The notes under the pieces are model-generated. The model had not been told where the DNA came from. It made no database searches and saw only the letters and a list, made by a program, of their open reading frames with translations. Shown here piece by piece: positions 17,945 through 27,042 of a DNA stretch of 64,000 bases. A program made the position numbers and the translations under genes. The stretch lies in assembly GCF_000379685.1 (NCBI RefSeq), contig NZ_KB903261.1, positions 552,906 through 616,905 on the forward strand. Direction: 5' to 3'. The stretch is from Catelliglobosispora koreensis DSM 44566. GTDB lineage: Bacteria > Actinomycetota > Actinomycetes > Mycobacteriales > Micromonosporaceae. Position 1 is the stretch's first letter; every line of letters begins with the position of its first letter.

Positions 17945-18931
17945 CTTGAACTGCTGGCGGTAGTGCTGAGGAGTCGTCCCGGCCCGCCGGGTGAAGTGAT
18001 GCCGCAGGGTCGCCGCGTCACCAAACCCGGCACGGGCCGCGATCTGCTCAATGGGCAGCTCGGTCTCCTCAAGCAGCCGCCGGGCGAACAGCACACGCTG
18101 ATGCGTCAGCCAGTCGTGCGGGCTAGCGCCCGTCTCCGCGCGGAAGCGCCTGGCGAACGTGCGTGGTGCCATGTGAGATCGCTGCGCCAGTTCATCAACG
18201 GTCAGTTGCGCGTCCAGGTGGGTCAGCATCCACTCCAGCAAAGGCTGCAAGCCGTCGGCGGCAGCGGTGTCTGGTACCGGCGCTTCGATGAATTGAGCCT
18301 GGCCACCGGCCCGGTGCGGGGCGACCACCATGCGCCGGGCGAGTTTGTTCGCGACTCCGGCACCGTGCTCCTGGCGGATGAGGTGCAAGCAGGCGTCGAT
18401 CCCGGCCGCTGTTCCCGCACCGGTGATGATCCGTCCATCTTGGACATACAGCCGGTCGGGCACGACTTCAGCGGCCGGGAAGTATTCGGCGAGCTGACCG
18501 GCGTGCCGCCAGTGGGTGGTGCAGCGCCGTCCGTCGAGCAAACCGGCGTAGCCGAGGGCGAAGGCGCCAGTACACATGGAAAGGATCCAGGCACCGCGCT
18601 CGTGCGCTCTCTTTAGGGCATCGATCGCCTCTTGTGGCAGCACGGCGTTCTTTATGCCGTCGGCCTCTCCCGCGGTGGGGTGCACGCGGAAACCAGGCGG
18701 GCAGCCCGGGATGGCGATCAAGTCGGCGTTGTCGAGCGCGTTGAGGTCAGCGTTGGGCAGCAGCGAAAAGCCGGCCTCGGTTTGCAGCGGAGCCGCGCCG
18801 TCGGAGCACAGCGAGAACTTGTACCCAGGAAAGCCGTCAACCGTGCGATCGGTGCCAAAAATCTCGCACAAAACGCCTATCTCGAACGAGGCGACGGGGT
18901 TCAGGGCGAGGACTGCCACGTTGGTGAGCAT
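17930..18931 (-). CDS. GlxA-family transcriptional regulator (DJ-1/PfpI + AraC)
   Basis: 333-aa regulator with an N-terminal DJ-1/PfpI-like domain (about 1-190; nucleophile-elbow region LSMCTGAF) and a C-terminal AraC-type double helix-turn-helix (about 235-325; ELAQRSHMAPRTFARRF and QIAARAGFGD). Such proteins sense small metabolites and activate neighbouring genes. ATG 18931 is preferred over GTG 18937 because TAGACT lies six bases before it (leaderless). Divergent from the small membrane-protein gene and hpt; an inverted repeat in the shared spacer could be its operator. Inducer and targets unknown. Confidence 0.92.
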   Translation of the reverse strand: MLTNVAVLALNPVASFEIGVLCEIFGTDRTVDGFPGYKFSLCSDGAAPLQTEAGFSLLPNADLNALDNADLIAIPGCPPGFRVHPTAGEADGIKNAVLPQEAIDALKRAHERGAWILSMCTGAFALGYAGLLDGRRCTTHWRHAGQLAEYFPAAEVVPDRLYVQDGRIITGAGTAAGIDACLHLIRQEHGAGVANKLARRMVVAPHRAGGQAQFIEAPVPDTAAADGLQPLLEWMLTHLDAQLTVDELAQRSHMAPRTFARRFRAETGASPHDWLTHQRVLFARRLLEETELPIEQIAARAGFGDAATLRHHFTRRAGTTPQHYRQQFKLVRS

Positions 18932-18937
18932 GAGCAC

Positions 18938-18943
18938 AGTCTA
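18938..18943 (-). promoter_or_regulatory. -10 box of the GlxA-type regulator
   Basis: Minus-strand TAGACT, then six bases, then ATG 18931; this favours ATG 18931 as the start. Confidence 0.5.
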
Positions 18944-18966
18944 TCTGGCCGAAATTCGATGACCAA

Positions 18967-18980
18967 TGGCATATCTGCCA
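18967..18980. promoter_or_regulatory. Inverted repeat, possible operator
   Basis: TGGCA-TATC-TGCCA is a perfect 5-bp dyad centred in the 85-bp spacer between the regulator and the 40-aa gene. A half-site-like TGCCAC recurs at about 18997. It could be the binding site of the adjacent AraC-type regulator. Confidence 0.4.
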
Positions 18981-19016
18981 CTGTCCAGCGTGGAGTGCCA
19001 CGAGCAAGATAAGGAC

Positions 19017-19139
19017 ATGACCGCACTACTGCTCCTTACAGGCCTCCTCATTGTGGCGGGGATCCTAGGGAACCTTGGGCTGATCAAATCGAATAACGAC
19101 CCCGACGTGCCGAGGGACCCTTTCATCCGGCACTCTTAA
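19017..19139 (+). CDS. Small single-pass membrane peptide (40 aa)
   Basis: A 40-codon frame starting MTALLLLTGLLIVAGIL, one hydrophobic helix (residues 2-23) followed by a polar tail with DPDVPRDPF and ending FIRHS. The stop lies four bases before the hpt start, so both may share a transcript. A CAAGAT box six bases before the ATG suggests a leaderless mRNA, although the box is imperfect. Function unknown. Supporting signs are helix-plus-tail composition and spacing; a chance frame is not excluded. Confidence 0.55.
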   Translation: MTALLLLTGLLIVAGILGNLGLIKSNNDPDVPRDPFIRHS

Positions 19140-19143
19140 CCAC

Positions 19144-19707
19144 ATGGGCTGGTATGACGCGGATATTGAGCGCGTGATCATCACGGAAGAAGAACTCCAC
19201 GCCAAGACCGGGGAACTAGCGAAGCAGGTCGCGACCGACTACGCGTCGGTGGACGGCCTGCTTCTTGTTTGTGTTCTCAAGGGTGCGGTCATGTTCATGG
19301 CGGATTTCTCTCGCGCGCTCGGTGCCGCTGGTGGTCCCGCGGTCGAGCTGGAATTCATGGCGGTGTCCTCCTATGGCCAGGGCACGACCTCCTCTGGAGT
19401 GGTCCGCATCCTCAAGGACCTCGACCGGGACATCGCTGGCAAGCACGTGATCGTCGTCGAGGACATCGTGGACTCCGGCCTCACGCTCAGCTGGCTCTTG
19501 AAATACCTGGAATCGCGCTCGGCCAAGAGCGTCGAAGTCGTAGCCCTGTTCCGCAAGCCTGACGCCGTCAAGGTTACGGTTCCGGTCAAGTACGTCGGGT
19601 TTGATATCCCGAACGAGTTCGTTGTCGGCTATGGGCTTGATTACAACGAGCGCTACCGCGAAGTCCCGTACGTCGGTATCCTCCATCCGGACGTTTACTC
19701 GCGTTGA
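19144..19707 (+). CDS. hpt: Hypoxanthine phosphoribosyltransferase
   Basis: Purine salvage enzyme converting hypoxanthine or guanine plus PRPP to IMP or GMP in the cytosol. 187 aa, the usual length. The PRPP-binding loop VVEDIVDSGLT lies at about residues 104-115, with the catalytic loop region SSYGQGTTSSG at about 75-85 and the C-terminal base-binding segment KYVGFDIPNEFVVGYGLDYN. Upstream of ftsH as in other actinomycetes, but separated here from tilS by an intervening cluster. Confidence 0.97.
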   Translation: MGWYDADIERVIITEEELHAKTGELAKQVATDYASVDGLLLVCVLKGAVMFMADFSRALGAAGGPAVELEFMAVSSYGQGTTSSGVVRILKDLDRDIAGKHVIVVEDIVDSGLTLSWLLKYLESRSAKSVEVVALFRKPDAVKVTVPVKYVGFDIPNEFVVGYGLDYNERYREVPYVGILHPDVYSR

Positions 19708-19857
19708 CGCCGTGGCTCTGTTCGCTGTCGGCGAACGACGCTGTGAAAATCCTGAAGCTTCTCCGGTGAACCGCCCGCATTAATGAATCGCGGGTCCCCC
19801 CGGTGTACCTTCGATTCAAGCTGACCCGACTCAAACGATCAGGATCCGATAACCAGC

Positions 19858-21855
19858 ATGGAGCGAACGCGTTTCTTCCGCAGGCCAATCTTTTGGCTAT
19901 TGATCATCGCTGGCGTGGCTTTCTTCGTCGGTCAGATGTTCTCGAGTGGACCGAGTTACCGAGATGTCGACACCAAAGTTGCCATGGAGCAGCTCAACAA
20001 GGGCGGCATCAAGAAGGCCACCATCTTGGACAAGGAGCAGCTGCTTCAGCTTGAGCTGAAGGAGGAGGCGACCTTCCCGGGTGATGACAAGAAGACCGAC
20101 CGGATCCAGACCGCCTTCCCCACGGCCGCACAGACTTCCGTCGACAACAACATCTATGACCAGGTCGTCGCCGCGAGCGCGGCCGGCAAAGTCGATACCT
20201 ACACGATCGAAGTCACCCAGGAGAGTCTGCTTTTCTCCCTCCTGCTGAACCTGCTGCCGATCGCGATCCTCGTGATCCTGCTTCTGCTGTTCATGTCGCA
20301 GATGCAAGGTGGCGGCTCGCGTGTGCTCAACTTCGGCAAGTCGAAGGCCAAGCTCGTTAGCAAGGACACGCCTAAGACGACGTTTGCCGACGTCGCCGGT
20401 GCTGAAGAGGCCGTCGAGGAACTCCATGAAATAAAGGACTTCCTCCAAAATCCGGCTAAGTACCAGGCGCTCGGCGCCAAGATCCCGAAGGGTGTGCTGC
20501 TGTTCGGCCCGCCCGGAACCGGTAAGACCCTGCTGGCCCGTGCCGTCGCGGGCGAGGCTGGAGTTCCGTTCTACTCGATCTCCGGTTCCGACTTCGTCGA
20601 GATGTTCGTCGGTGTGGGTGCCTCCCGTGTTCGTGACCTCTTCGAGCAGGCCAAGGCCAACGCCCCGGCCATCGTGTTCGTCGATGAGATCGACGCTGTC
20701 GGCCGCCACCGCGGCGCCGGCATGGGTGGCGGTCACGACGAGCGCGAGCAGACACTCAACCAGCTGCTCGTCGAGATGGACGGCTTTGACGCCAAGGGTG
20801 GGGTCATCCTCATCGCCGCGACGAACCGCCCCGACATCCTCGACCCGGCGCTGCTGCGTCCCGGCCGCTTCGACCGCCAGATCGCGGTTGACCAGCCGGA
20901 CATGGAGGGCCGCAAAGCCATTCTGCGCGTGCACGCCAAGGGCAAGCCGTTCACTCCCGTCGTCGACCTCGACACGATCGCCCGGCGCACGCCCGGTTTC
21001 ACCGGCGCTGACCTGGCCAACGTCATCAACGAGGCCGCGCTGCTCACCGCACGTCACGACAAGCGCGCCATCGATGACGACGCGCTTGAAGAGTCGATCG
21101 ACCGCGTGATCGCCGGACCACAGCGCCGCACGCGGATCATGTCCGACCACGAGAAGAAGATCACGGCGTACCACGAGGGCGGTCACGCGCTCGTCGCCTG
21201 GGCCCTGCCCCACGCCGCACCGGTGCACAAGGTGACGATCCTGTCGCGTGGACGGTCGCTCGGGCACACGCTCGTGCTGCCGACCGAGGACAAATACACG
21301 CAGACCCGGGCCGAGATGATTGACACCCTGGCCTACGCGCTTGGTGGACGTGCCGCCGAGGAGCTCGTGTTCCACGAGCCGACCACGGGCGCTGGCAACG
21401 ACATCGAGAAGGCGACAGCGATCGCCCGCGCGATGATCACTCAGTACGGCATGAGCTCCAAGCTCGGCGCGGTCAAGTACGGCACCGCCGGCGACGAGCC
21501 GTTCCTGGGCCGCAGCTATGGCCACGAGAAGGACTACTCCGACTCGATCGCCGCTGAGATCGACGCCGAGGTGCGTTCTCTCATCGAGCTGGCGCACGAC
21601 GAGGCCTACGAGATTCTCGTGGAATACCGCGACGTGCTCGACAACATCGTGCTTGAGTTGATGGAGAAGGAAACGATCTCCACTCAGGACATGGCCCGCA
21701 TCTGCGAGCGGGTGGTGAAGCGCCCGCCGATGGCCCCGTACAACGGCTTCGGCAAGCGCACCCCATCCACCCAGCCACCGGTGCAGACCCCGACTGAAGT
21801 GAAGCCGGCCGACGAAGTCAGCCTCCCACTTGAGACCTCGGAGAGTACGAACTGA
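19858..21855 (+). CDS. ftsH: ATP-dependent zinc metalloprotease FtsH
   Basis: Membrane-bound hexameric AAA+ protease that degrades misassembled membrane proteins and some regulators. 665 aa. Two transmembrane helices (about 10-28 and 122-142) flank a periplasmic-side domain. AAA module: Walker A GPPGTGKT at about 216-223, Walker B IVFVDEID and the second region of homology ending RPGRFDRQ. The protease site HEGGH begins at residue 439, with the distal Asp in the [11 protein letters not shown] region. The last ~40 residues are Pro-rich and non-conserved. ATG 19858 gives the correct N-terminal helix. Confidence 0.98.
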   Translation: MERTRFFRRPIFWLLIIAGVAFFVGQMFSSGPSYRDVDTKVAMEQLNKGGIKKATILDKEQLLQLELKEEATFPGDDKKTDRIQTAFPTAAQTSVDNNIYDQVVAASAAGKVDTYTIEVTQESLLFSLLLNLLPIAILVILLLLFMSQMQGGGSRVLNFGKSKAKLVSKDTPKTTFADVAGAEEAVEELHEIKDFLQNPAKYQALGAKIPKGVLLFGPPGTGKTLLARAVAGEAGVPFYSISGSDFVEMFVGVGASRVRDLFEQAKANAPAIVFVDEIDAVGRHRGAGMGGGHDEREQTLNQLLVEMDGFDAKGGVILIAATNRPDILDPALLRPGRFDRQIAVDQPDMEGRKAILRVHAKGKPFTPVVDLDTIARRTPGFTGADLANVINEAALLTARHDKRAIDDDALEESIDRVIAGPQRRTRIMSDHEKKITAYHEGGHALVAWALPHAAPVHKVTILSRGRSLGHTLVLPTEDKYTQTRAEMIDTLAYALGGRAAEELVFHEPTTGAGNDIEKATAIARAMITQYGMSSKLGAVKYGTAGDEPFLGRSYGHEKDYSDSIAAEIDAEVRSLIELAHDEAYEILVEYRDVLDNIVLELMEKETISTQDMARICERVVKRPPMAPYNGFGKRTPSTQPPVQTPTEVKPADEVSLPLETSESTN

Positions 21856-21914
21856 ACGAGAAGCTGGACTATCTAGCCGCTCGGCTGGTCGACGGCTCCT
21901 TGACCGGAGTTCCG

Positions 21915-22490
21915 GTGGAGGAGACCGTCGACCTGAAACGAATAGAGGCAGCGGTCCGGGAGATTCTCCTAGCGTTAGGCGAAGATCCCGACCGCGACGG
22001 TCTGCTGAAGACCCCGGCCCGCGTCGCTCGTGCTTACGCCGAGCTGTTCGCGGGCCTTCGCGTTGATCCCTCAAATATTCTCAAAACGACCTTTGAGGCA
22101 GATCACGACGAGCTCATTCTGGTACGAGACATCCCGCTGTTTTCCTTGTGCGAACACCACCTTTTGCCCTTCAAAGGCGTGGCCCACGTGGGATATCTGC
22201 CCAGCGAAGACGGGCGCATCACGGGACTGTCCAAACTGGCCAGGCTTGTAGAAGTGTTCGCCCGCCGGCCACAGGTGCAGGAGCGGCTGACGTCGCAGAT
22301 CGCCGACCTGCTGCAAGCGCAGCTCGGCGCGCGTGGCGTCATCGTGGTGCTCGAGTGTGAGCACATGTGCATGGAGATGCGTGGCATCCGCAAACCCGGC
22401 TCGCGCACCATCACGAGTGCGGTCCGTGGGCTGCACAAGACGGACCCCAAGACGCGGGCTGAGGCACTGTCGCTGATTAACGCTAGATAA
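21915..22490 (+). CDS. folE: GTP cyclohydrolase I
   Basis: First enzyme of tetrahydrofolate synthesis: GTP to 7,8-dihydroneopterin triphosphate. About 191 aa. Zinc ligands lie in [10 protein letters not shown] and in [12 protein letters not shown]; the [23 protein letters not shown] signature is present (quoted in two parts: GLSKLARL and RPQVQERLT). GTG 21915 is preferred because CCGGAG precedes it by five bases; an in-frame TTG at 21900 is the alternative. The downstream partners folP, folB and folK are not adjacent: the next gene is convergent and overlaps by 8 bp, and folP is 19.7 kb away on the other strand. Confidence 0.97.
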   Translation: MEETVDLKRIEAAVREILLALGEDPDRDGLLKTPARVARAYAELFAGLRVDPSNILKTTFEADHDELILVRDIPLFSLCEHHLLPFKGVAHVGYLPSEDGRITGLSKLARLVEVFARRPQVQERLTSQIADLLQAQLGARGVIVVLECEHMCMEMRGIRKPGSRTITSAVRGLHKTDPKTRAEALSLINAR

Positions 22491-23109
22491 TCGCGAACAG
22501 CAGCGTCACGAGCACGACCGGACTGAAGCAGACTAGGGCCCCGATCTCCGGGGTCTTCGGCTTTCTTGGCTGCACGATGCCGAGCGCCACCCACGCGGCA
22601 CCGAACAGCATCGCGGCCATGATCAGTCCACAAATGCCTGCGTAGAACGTGCGTGTGCGGTCGTCGACGAGAAGGGCGAAGCCAAACTGGATCAGGGTCG
22701 CGAGGCCCGCCGCGGGGGCATAGGCGATCAGGTTGCGGACCGCCTGCGGCTGCTCGGCCTGGTCAAGTCGCGCTAGGGCCGCATCAGCGACGTCCACAGT
22801 GGACCGTGCCTGCCGCAGCGCCGCCAGCACGACCGCCGGACCGCCAGCCACCGTTTGCGCCGCGGTCTTCTGTTCAGCCGTGTTAGGCACCAGCGGGGGG
22901 GGCGCCGTCCCGGCCTGCAGCGCCGCCTCCAGCAGACGGCCAGCCTGGATGCCAATGCGTGCCTGCACCACGGGCAGCTCGGTGCGTGCCGACGCCACCG
23001 CCTCGGCTTCCGCCGCGGCCGCGCTAGCGGCCTCACGGCGTACCGAATCGAGCCGCTGCACCGACGTCAGATAGTCATTCCAGACGGCACTCACATCTTC
23101 GGTCGTCAC
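22483..23109 (-). CDS. Coiled-coil membrane protein of unknown function
   Basis: 208 aa. The N-terminal ~130 residues are Ala/Glu/Arg-rich and probably helical or coiled-coil; three hydrophobic segments follow (about 128-148, 152-178, 188-208), so the protein is C-terminally membrane-anchored. No known motif recognised. GTG 23109 overlaps the stop of the FtsK-like gene in a GTGA junction, so it is translationally coupled to that ATPase and may be its membrane partner. Its 3' end overlaps folE by 8 bp on the other strand. Confidence 0.75.
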   Translation of the reverse strand: MTTEDVSAVWNDYLTSVQRLDSVRREAASAAAAEAEAVASARTELPVVQARIGIQAGRLLEAALQAGTAPPPLVPNTAEQKTAAQTVAGGPAVVLAALRQARSTVDVADAALARLDQAEQPQAVRNLIAYAPAAGLATLIQFGFALLVDDRTRTFYAGICGLIMAAMLFGAAWVALGIVQPRKPKTPEIGALVCFSPVVLVTLLFAII

Positions 23110-25007
23110 GCGTCAACCTCGTCGTTTATGGACACGGGCGGGCGGGGGATAGGCACGATGGAGCCGGCGTAAACGAGCGGTGGTGCCGAGGCCGGCTCAC
23201 GCGCCTGCCACAGCCGCTGCCGCAACGCCGACGTGACCTGCATGTCCGCATGCGGGTCGGGGAAACGGACCGTCTTCTCATGCCCGCGTGTCGCCCCGCG
23301 CGGACCGCCCAGCCCGCCGGCCGTGTTCACGACCGCCTTGCCCAGCGGCAGCGAGGCGGCGGAGTCGTTGTTGGCCTCGAGCACGCCGCCGCCACCAGGC
23401 AACGCCACCCGCACGAGGAACTGCCCGACGATCGGGCTGGTGCGCGCGTGCTGTGAGCACATCACGAGATGCACGCCAGCGGTCTTGCCCAGCTTCGCGA
23501 TCGAGTCGAGCAAGGACACGGCTTCGTCGCTGCTAGCCAGGAGCCGCTGATACTCATCGATCACGCAGACGATGCGGGCCAGGGAAGCGCCGGAGGCGCG
23601 AAGCTGGCTGAAGCGGGTCACACCGGCGTCGTTGAGCACGGTCAGCCGTCGCTGCAGCTCCCTTGCCACCGAACGCAGCATCGCCAGCCCGTTGGCCGGG
23701 TCGTTGTCGTAACCGGCCTCGATCGCGTGGGGCAGCCACGACGGATCGTCATCGGTCGGCGTGAACTGCCTGAGCGCACCGTTGACGCTGAAATCGAGCA
23801 GGTAAAGGTGCAGCTCTTCGGGGTCGTACCTAGTACACAATCCATAAAGGACGTTGATGAGGAAAGCTGTCTTGCCCGATCCTGGCCTGCCCCCGACGAG
23901 CCAATGGGGGGTTAGGTCGGTGAAGTGCAAGCTAACAGGCAGCTCTCCGGCCAGGCCAACCGTCGTGGACAGACCGTCGGCTGAGGACTCGGCCCACCAG
24001 TGATCGGGGTCGGGCAGCAGATCCATGAGGTGAACCTGCCCGCTCGCGGCGAACCGCTCGGCGAGCTCGCCACACACGCGCTGCACGAGAGGGGCCGGCG
24101 GGTCCGGGTCGAGCTGCACCGGAATGGACAGGCCCGTCCAGATCTCGGTCGGGCTTGGGGTCGCTGGCTTGGACCCCGTGCTGAAGGGCATCCCCCCGAG
24201 CAGACAGTGATTGGTGCGTAAGGCGATCTGGGTGCTGGTCGCGAGCGGAGCCATCGCGGGCTTGGAGCCCAGTGGCAACGGCGGCCAGCCAGCGATGATC
24301 AGGTGCAGCCCGGCGGCCGGGCCCACGTCTGCGAGCGCATTGATGCGGTTGAGCTCGTCGGCCGTGGTCGTCGAGGGCAGTGCCGCGATGATCAGCAGCA
24401 TCGTGCAGTCGCGACGGCGGGGCCGGGCCGCGGGTTTGCGCTGATCGACGGGCCGGCCAGGCTTCACCCAATGCTCGGCCTCGGCCAAGACGGCCTGCAG
24501 CCCGGTGCGGTCCGTGACGGCCGGAGGCATTAGCCCGGCGTCGGCGAGCTGGCCAAAGGGCGCGAACAACGCTCCGCCGACAGCGTCGACGGCCCGCACG
24601 ATCAACGTCCCGGCGGGTGCCGTCGCCAGCAGTCGCAACAGGACAGAGCGCAGCGCTCCCGCGACGCGGGGATCGCGGGAATCAGCGCTGAAGGTCAGGT
24701 GCCCCGAACCGAGCAGCGGAATGATCGCCGGGAAATCGGCTTCTTCGGCTGGCTCGCCCGAACCGATCCGGACGAACTGAGGTCGCCGCTGCTCACCGAG
24801 CGGCCCAGGATCCTTTGTGGACAAGGGCTCGGCGAGCCAACCCGGAGCTAACTTGACCGCGGCACCACGCAGGCGGGAGGCCAAGTCGTGCTGCTCGGCC
24901 AAGTCGGTCCGCGGGAGCGGGACATGGTCTTCCAGCGCTTGTGCCGCCGCATCCACCACAGCCGCCGCTTGGCGATGCAGTGCTGCTGCTTGATCGATTC
25001 GGTCCAC
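23106..25007 (-). CDS. FtsK/SpoIIIE-domain ATPase
   Basis: 633-aa P-loop ATPase. The first ~350 residues are unlike known domains but contain a degenerate Rossmann-like portion (TMLLIIAALP, LHLIIAGWPPLP). The C-terminal FtsK/SpoIIIE domain carries Walker A GGRPGSGKTA at about 370-380 and Walker B IVCVIDEYQRL at about 475-485. No transmembrane helix and no gamma (KOPS-binding) domain, so it is not the divisome translocase FtsK. It resembles a single EccC ATPase module. GTG 25007 lies downstream of GAGGGCGGTGG. Coupled to the membrane protein downstream and 59 bp after the 90-aa gene in the vsr operon. Role unknown. Confidence 0.82.
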   Translation of the reverse strand: MDRIDQAAALHRQAAAVVDAAAQALEDHVPLPRTDLAEQHDLASRLRGAAVKLAPGWLAEPLSTKDPGPLGEQRRPQFVRIGSGEPAEEADFPAIIPLLGSGHLTFSADSRDPRVAGALRSVLLRLLATAPAGTLIVRAVDAVGGALFAPFGQLADAGLMPPAVTDRTGLQAVLAEAEHWVKPGRPVDQRKPAARPRRRDCTMLLIIAALPSTTTADELNRINALADVGPAAGLHLIIAGWPPLPLGSKPAMAPLATSTQIALRTNHCLLGGMPFSTGSKPATPSPTEIWTGLSIPVQLDPDPPAPLVQRVCGELAERFAASGQVHLMDLLPDPDHWWAESSADGLSTTVGLAGELPVSLHFTDLTPHWLVGGRPGSGKTAFLINVLYGLCTRYDPEELHLYLLDFSVNGALRQFTPTDDDPSWLPHAIEAGYDNDPANGLAMLRSVARELQRRLTVLNDAGVTRFSQLRASGASLARIVCVIDEYQRLLASSDEAVSLLDSIAKLGKTAGVHLVMCSQHARTSPIVGQFLVRVALPGGGGVLEANNDSAASLPLGKAVVNTAGGLGGPRGATRGHEKTVRFPDPHADMQVTSALRQRLWQAREPASAPPLVYAGSIVPIPRPPVSINDEVDA

Positions 25008-25066
25008 TGGCGACCACCGCCCTCACTGGCAAGTAAGGTTCCTCGCGAATTTAACGCCCGGGTATG

Positions 25067-25339
25067 TCAGTCGGTCGTGAGGTAATCGATGAATTTAGCT
25101 CTGATCATCGGTTCGGAATCCCCGTACTCATGGCCGGTGAACTCTCGCCACAGCTGAACGACGTCATCGACCGCCGCTCCGAGATCCTCGACGCCACGCT
25201 CCTCCGTCTCCGGCGCGGTCGGCAGATGGGTGAACAGATTCCAGAAGAAGGGCAGGTCAAGCTTCCGCCGAGCTTTGGCGAAGGCCTGCTCGCGCAGCTC
25301 TTCCGTGCTGAGGGAGTCCAAATCAGAAAACTGCGTCAC
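25067..25339 (-). CDS. Small conserved-looking protein in the vsr operon
   Basis: 90-aa acidic soluble protein, predicted mostly helical (LSTEELREQAFAKARRKLD; WREFTGHEYGDSE). No recognised domain. The GTG start at 25339 overlaps the vsr stop in a GTGA junction, so it is translationally coupled to the endonuclease. Function unknown. Confidence 0.75.
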   Translation of the reverse strand: MTQFSDLDSLSTEELREQAFAKARRKLDLPFFWNLFTHLPTAPETEERGVEDLGAAVDDVVQLWREFTGHEYGDSEPMIRAKFIDYLTTD

Positions 25340-25737
25340 TCCTGGAGCTTAAGCGCGGCCACCACTGTTTTCACGGCGCTCGGCAGCGGTTCGTGTTCCC
25401 AGAGCCGGATCACGTGCCAGCCAGCTTTGCTCAGGGCCTCGTTGGCGTGGCGATCACGCTCCATCGTGCGCCTGAGCTTTGGCGCCCAGTACCAGTCGTT
25501 CACGGTCGGCTGACGGCCATGATCGGGACACACATGCCAGAAGCAGCCGTCGACGAAGACGGCGACCTTGCGTTTCGTGAACACGATGTCTGGTCTTACC
25601 CGCGCGCCGTCGAGGTCTATGCGCAGATCCTTGCGGTAGCGCAACCCCAGCTGATGAAGCGCTCGGCGCAGGGCGATCTCGGGCTTCGTGTCTGACCGTT
25701 TGATCGCCGCCATGTTCCGCGAACGGCCCGCCGACAT
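25336..25737 (-). CDS. vsr: Very short patch repair endonuclease
   Basis: Vsr nicks next to the T of T:G mismatches that arise by deamination of 5-methylcytosine, and its genes usually accompany a cytosine-5 methyltransferase. 133 aa. Motifs: RSRNMAAIKRSDTKPE (N-terminal family signature), the metal-binding Asp50 in RPDIVF, and VDGCFWHVCPDH (63-73) with the structural Cys/His zinc ligands. ATG 25737 was preferred; an in-frame GTG at 25779 would overlap the divergent methyltransferase start. Followed by the coupled 90-aa gene. Confidence 0.93.
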   Translation of the reverse strand: MSAGRSRNMAAIKRSDTKPEIALRRALHQLGLRYRKDLRIDLDGARVRPDIVFTKRKVAVFVDGCFWHVCPDHGRQPTVNDWYWAPKLRRTMERDRHANEALSKAGWHVIRLWEHEPLPSAVKTVVAALKLQE

Positions 25738-25747
25738 GGCCCGCGGG

Positions 25748-25753
25748 TATTGT
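25748..25753 (+). promoter_or_regulatory. -10 box of the cytosine methyltransferase gene
   Basis: TATTGT ends eight bases before ATG 25762 with no ribosome-binding site, pointing to a leaderless transcript. It lies 11 bases from the divergent vsr start, so both promoters must overlap. Confidence 0.5.
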
Positions 25754-25761
25754 CCCTTTCC

Positions 25762-27021
25762 ATGAGTCGCCTCGCCCACTCCGCCACCTTAGACGTCGTG
25801 GAGATCTGTGCGGGCGCTGGTGGACAGGTGCTCGGACTGCACCAGGCCGGCTTCAAACACCGGCTGGCTTTCGAGCTTGATCCTCACGCTTGCGCGACGC
25901 TGCGCGCGAATTCGGAGCGGCTCGGCATGACCGGCGACTGGGTGCGCGAAGGCGATGTCGCTTCGTGGAATCCCGCGGAGATTGCCGGTGTGGATCTGCT
26001 CGCGGGCGGTGTGCCGTGCCCACCGTTCACTATCGCGGGCAAGCAACTGGGCGCGACCGACGAACGAGACCTGTTCGCCTGGGCCATCGAGCAAATTCCT
26101 CTGGTTAAGCCTCGTGCTTTGCTCCTGGAGAACGTGCGTGGCCTGAGCATGCCGCGGTTCGCCGGTTACCGGCAGCATGTGCTGGACCGGCTGTTGTCGT
26201 TTGGCTACACGGGCGAATGGCGGCTGCTGCACGCCTCAGACTTTGGTGTGCCACAACTGCGGCCCCGCTTTGTGTTGGTAGCGATGAAGCCCGCTGACTT
26301 CCGGCACTTCCACTGGCCGTCTCCGTTGGACTCACCGCCGACAGTAGGGGAATTGTTGCGGGACATGATGGCCGCACGCGGTTGGGAAGGCGCCTCCGCA
26401 TGGGCCCGGCGTGCCACCGGCATCGCGCCCACCATTGTTGGCGGATCTAAGAAACACGGCGGCGCTGACCTCGGCCCGACCCGTGCCAAAGCGGCGTGGG
26501 CTTTACTGGGGGTGGACGGCCTAGGTATTGCCGATCTACCGCCCGGTCCTGGTGCGACCTTTGATGTTGGCCCTCGGCTGACGGCCGACATGGTCGCCCG
26601 GCTTCAGGGCTGGAACGACGGACAGTTCGCTTGGACTTTCACCGGCCGCAAAACGGCTAAGTACCGCCAGATTGGCAACGCTTTCCCGCCGCCGGTCGCC
26701 CACGCCTTAGGGGTCGCCATTCGCGCGGCGCTTTTGCGTTCGGCACCTTCGCGACGACTTGCCTCCACTGTGGAGCATGACCCGGTCTACCGCGCTCTTC
26801 GTGACCACGGCGGTTTCATGACCCACGCGCAGATAGAACGGGCGGCCGGGGCCGTGATACCACCACACGACCTCGACCGCCGGATCTCCTTGCTACGACA
26901 GGACTTTGAGGTCGAGTCGCGTGACGGAGCCTATAAGCTGTTGTCCTTCAAGGCTTTTACTGGCCAGAGCGACCACGCTCGCCATTCAGCCTTCGCCGAG
27001 CAACGGTCCCGCATTTCCTAG
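25762..27021 (+). CDS. DNA (cytosine-5) methyltransferase
   Basis: 419-aa Dcm-type enzyme transferring methyl from SAM to C5 of cytosine. Motif I EICAGAGG (14-21), catalytic Cys86 in GGVPCPPFT (motif IV), ENVRG (123-127, motif VI), motif VIII-like QLRPRFVLVA and motif X GNAFPPPVA. The target-recognition region (about 190-270) is short. About 80 extra C-terminal residues (from LASTVEHD) look like a winged-helix add-on. Divergent from vsr; no restriction endonuclease gene is visible nearby. The recognition sequence cannot be predicted. Confidence 0.93.
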   Translation: MSRLAHSATLDVVEICAGAGGQVLGLHQAGFKHRLAFELDPHACATLRANSERLGMTGDWVREGDVASWNPAEIAGVDLLAGGVPCPPFTIAGKQLGATDERDLFAWAIEQIPLVKPRALLLENVRGLSMPRFAGYRQHVLDRLLSFGYTGEWRLLHASDFGVPQLRPRFVLVAMKPADFRHFHWPSPLDSPPTVGELLRDMMAARGWEGASAWARRATGIAPTIVGGSKKHGGADLGPTRAKAAWALLGVDGLGIADLPPGPGATFDVGPRLTADMVARLQGWNDGQFAWTFTGRKTAKYRQIGNAFPPPVAHALGVAIRAALLRSAPSRRLASTVEHDPVYRALRDHGGFMTHAQIERAAGAVIPPHDLDRRISLLRQDFEVESRDGAYKLLSFKAFTGQSDHARHSAFAEQRSRIS

Positions 27022-27042
27022 CGGCAGTTCCTCTGGGTGCTT

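Noticed and set aside
19897..22074. A 725-codon open frame on the minus strand opposite ftsH
   Set aside because: It lies wholly antisense to the clearly real ftsH and folE, has the His/Arg/Val-rich composition of a high-GC shadow frame, and no ribosome-binding site.
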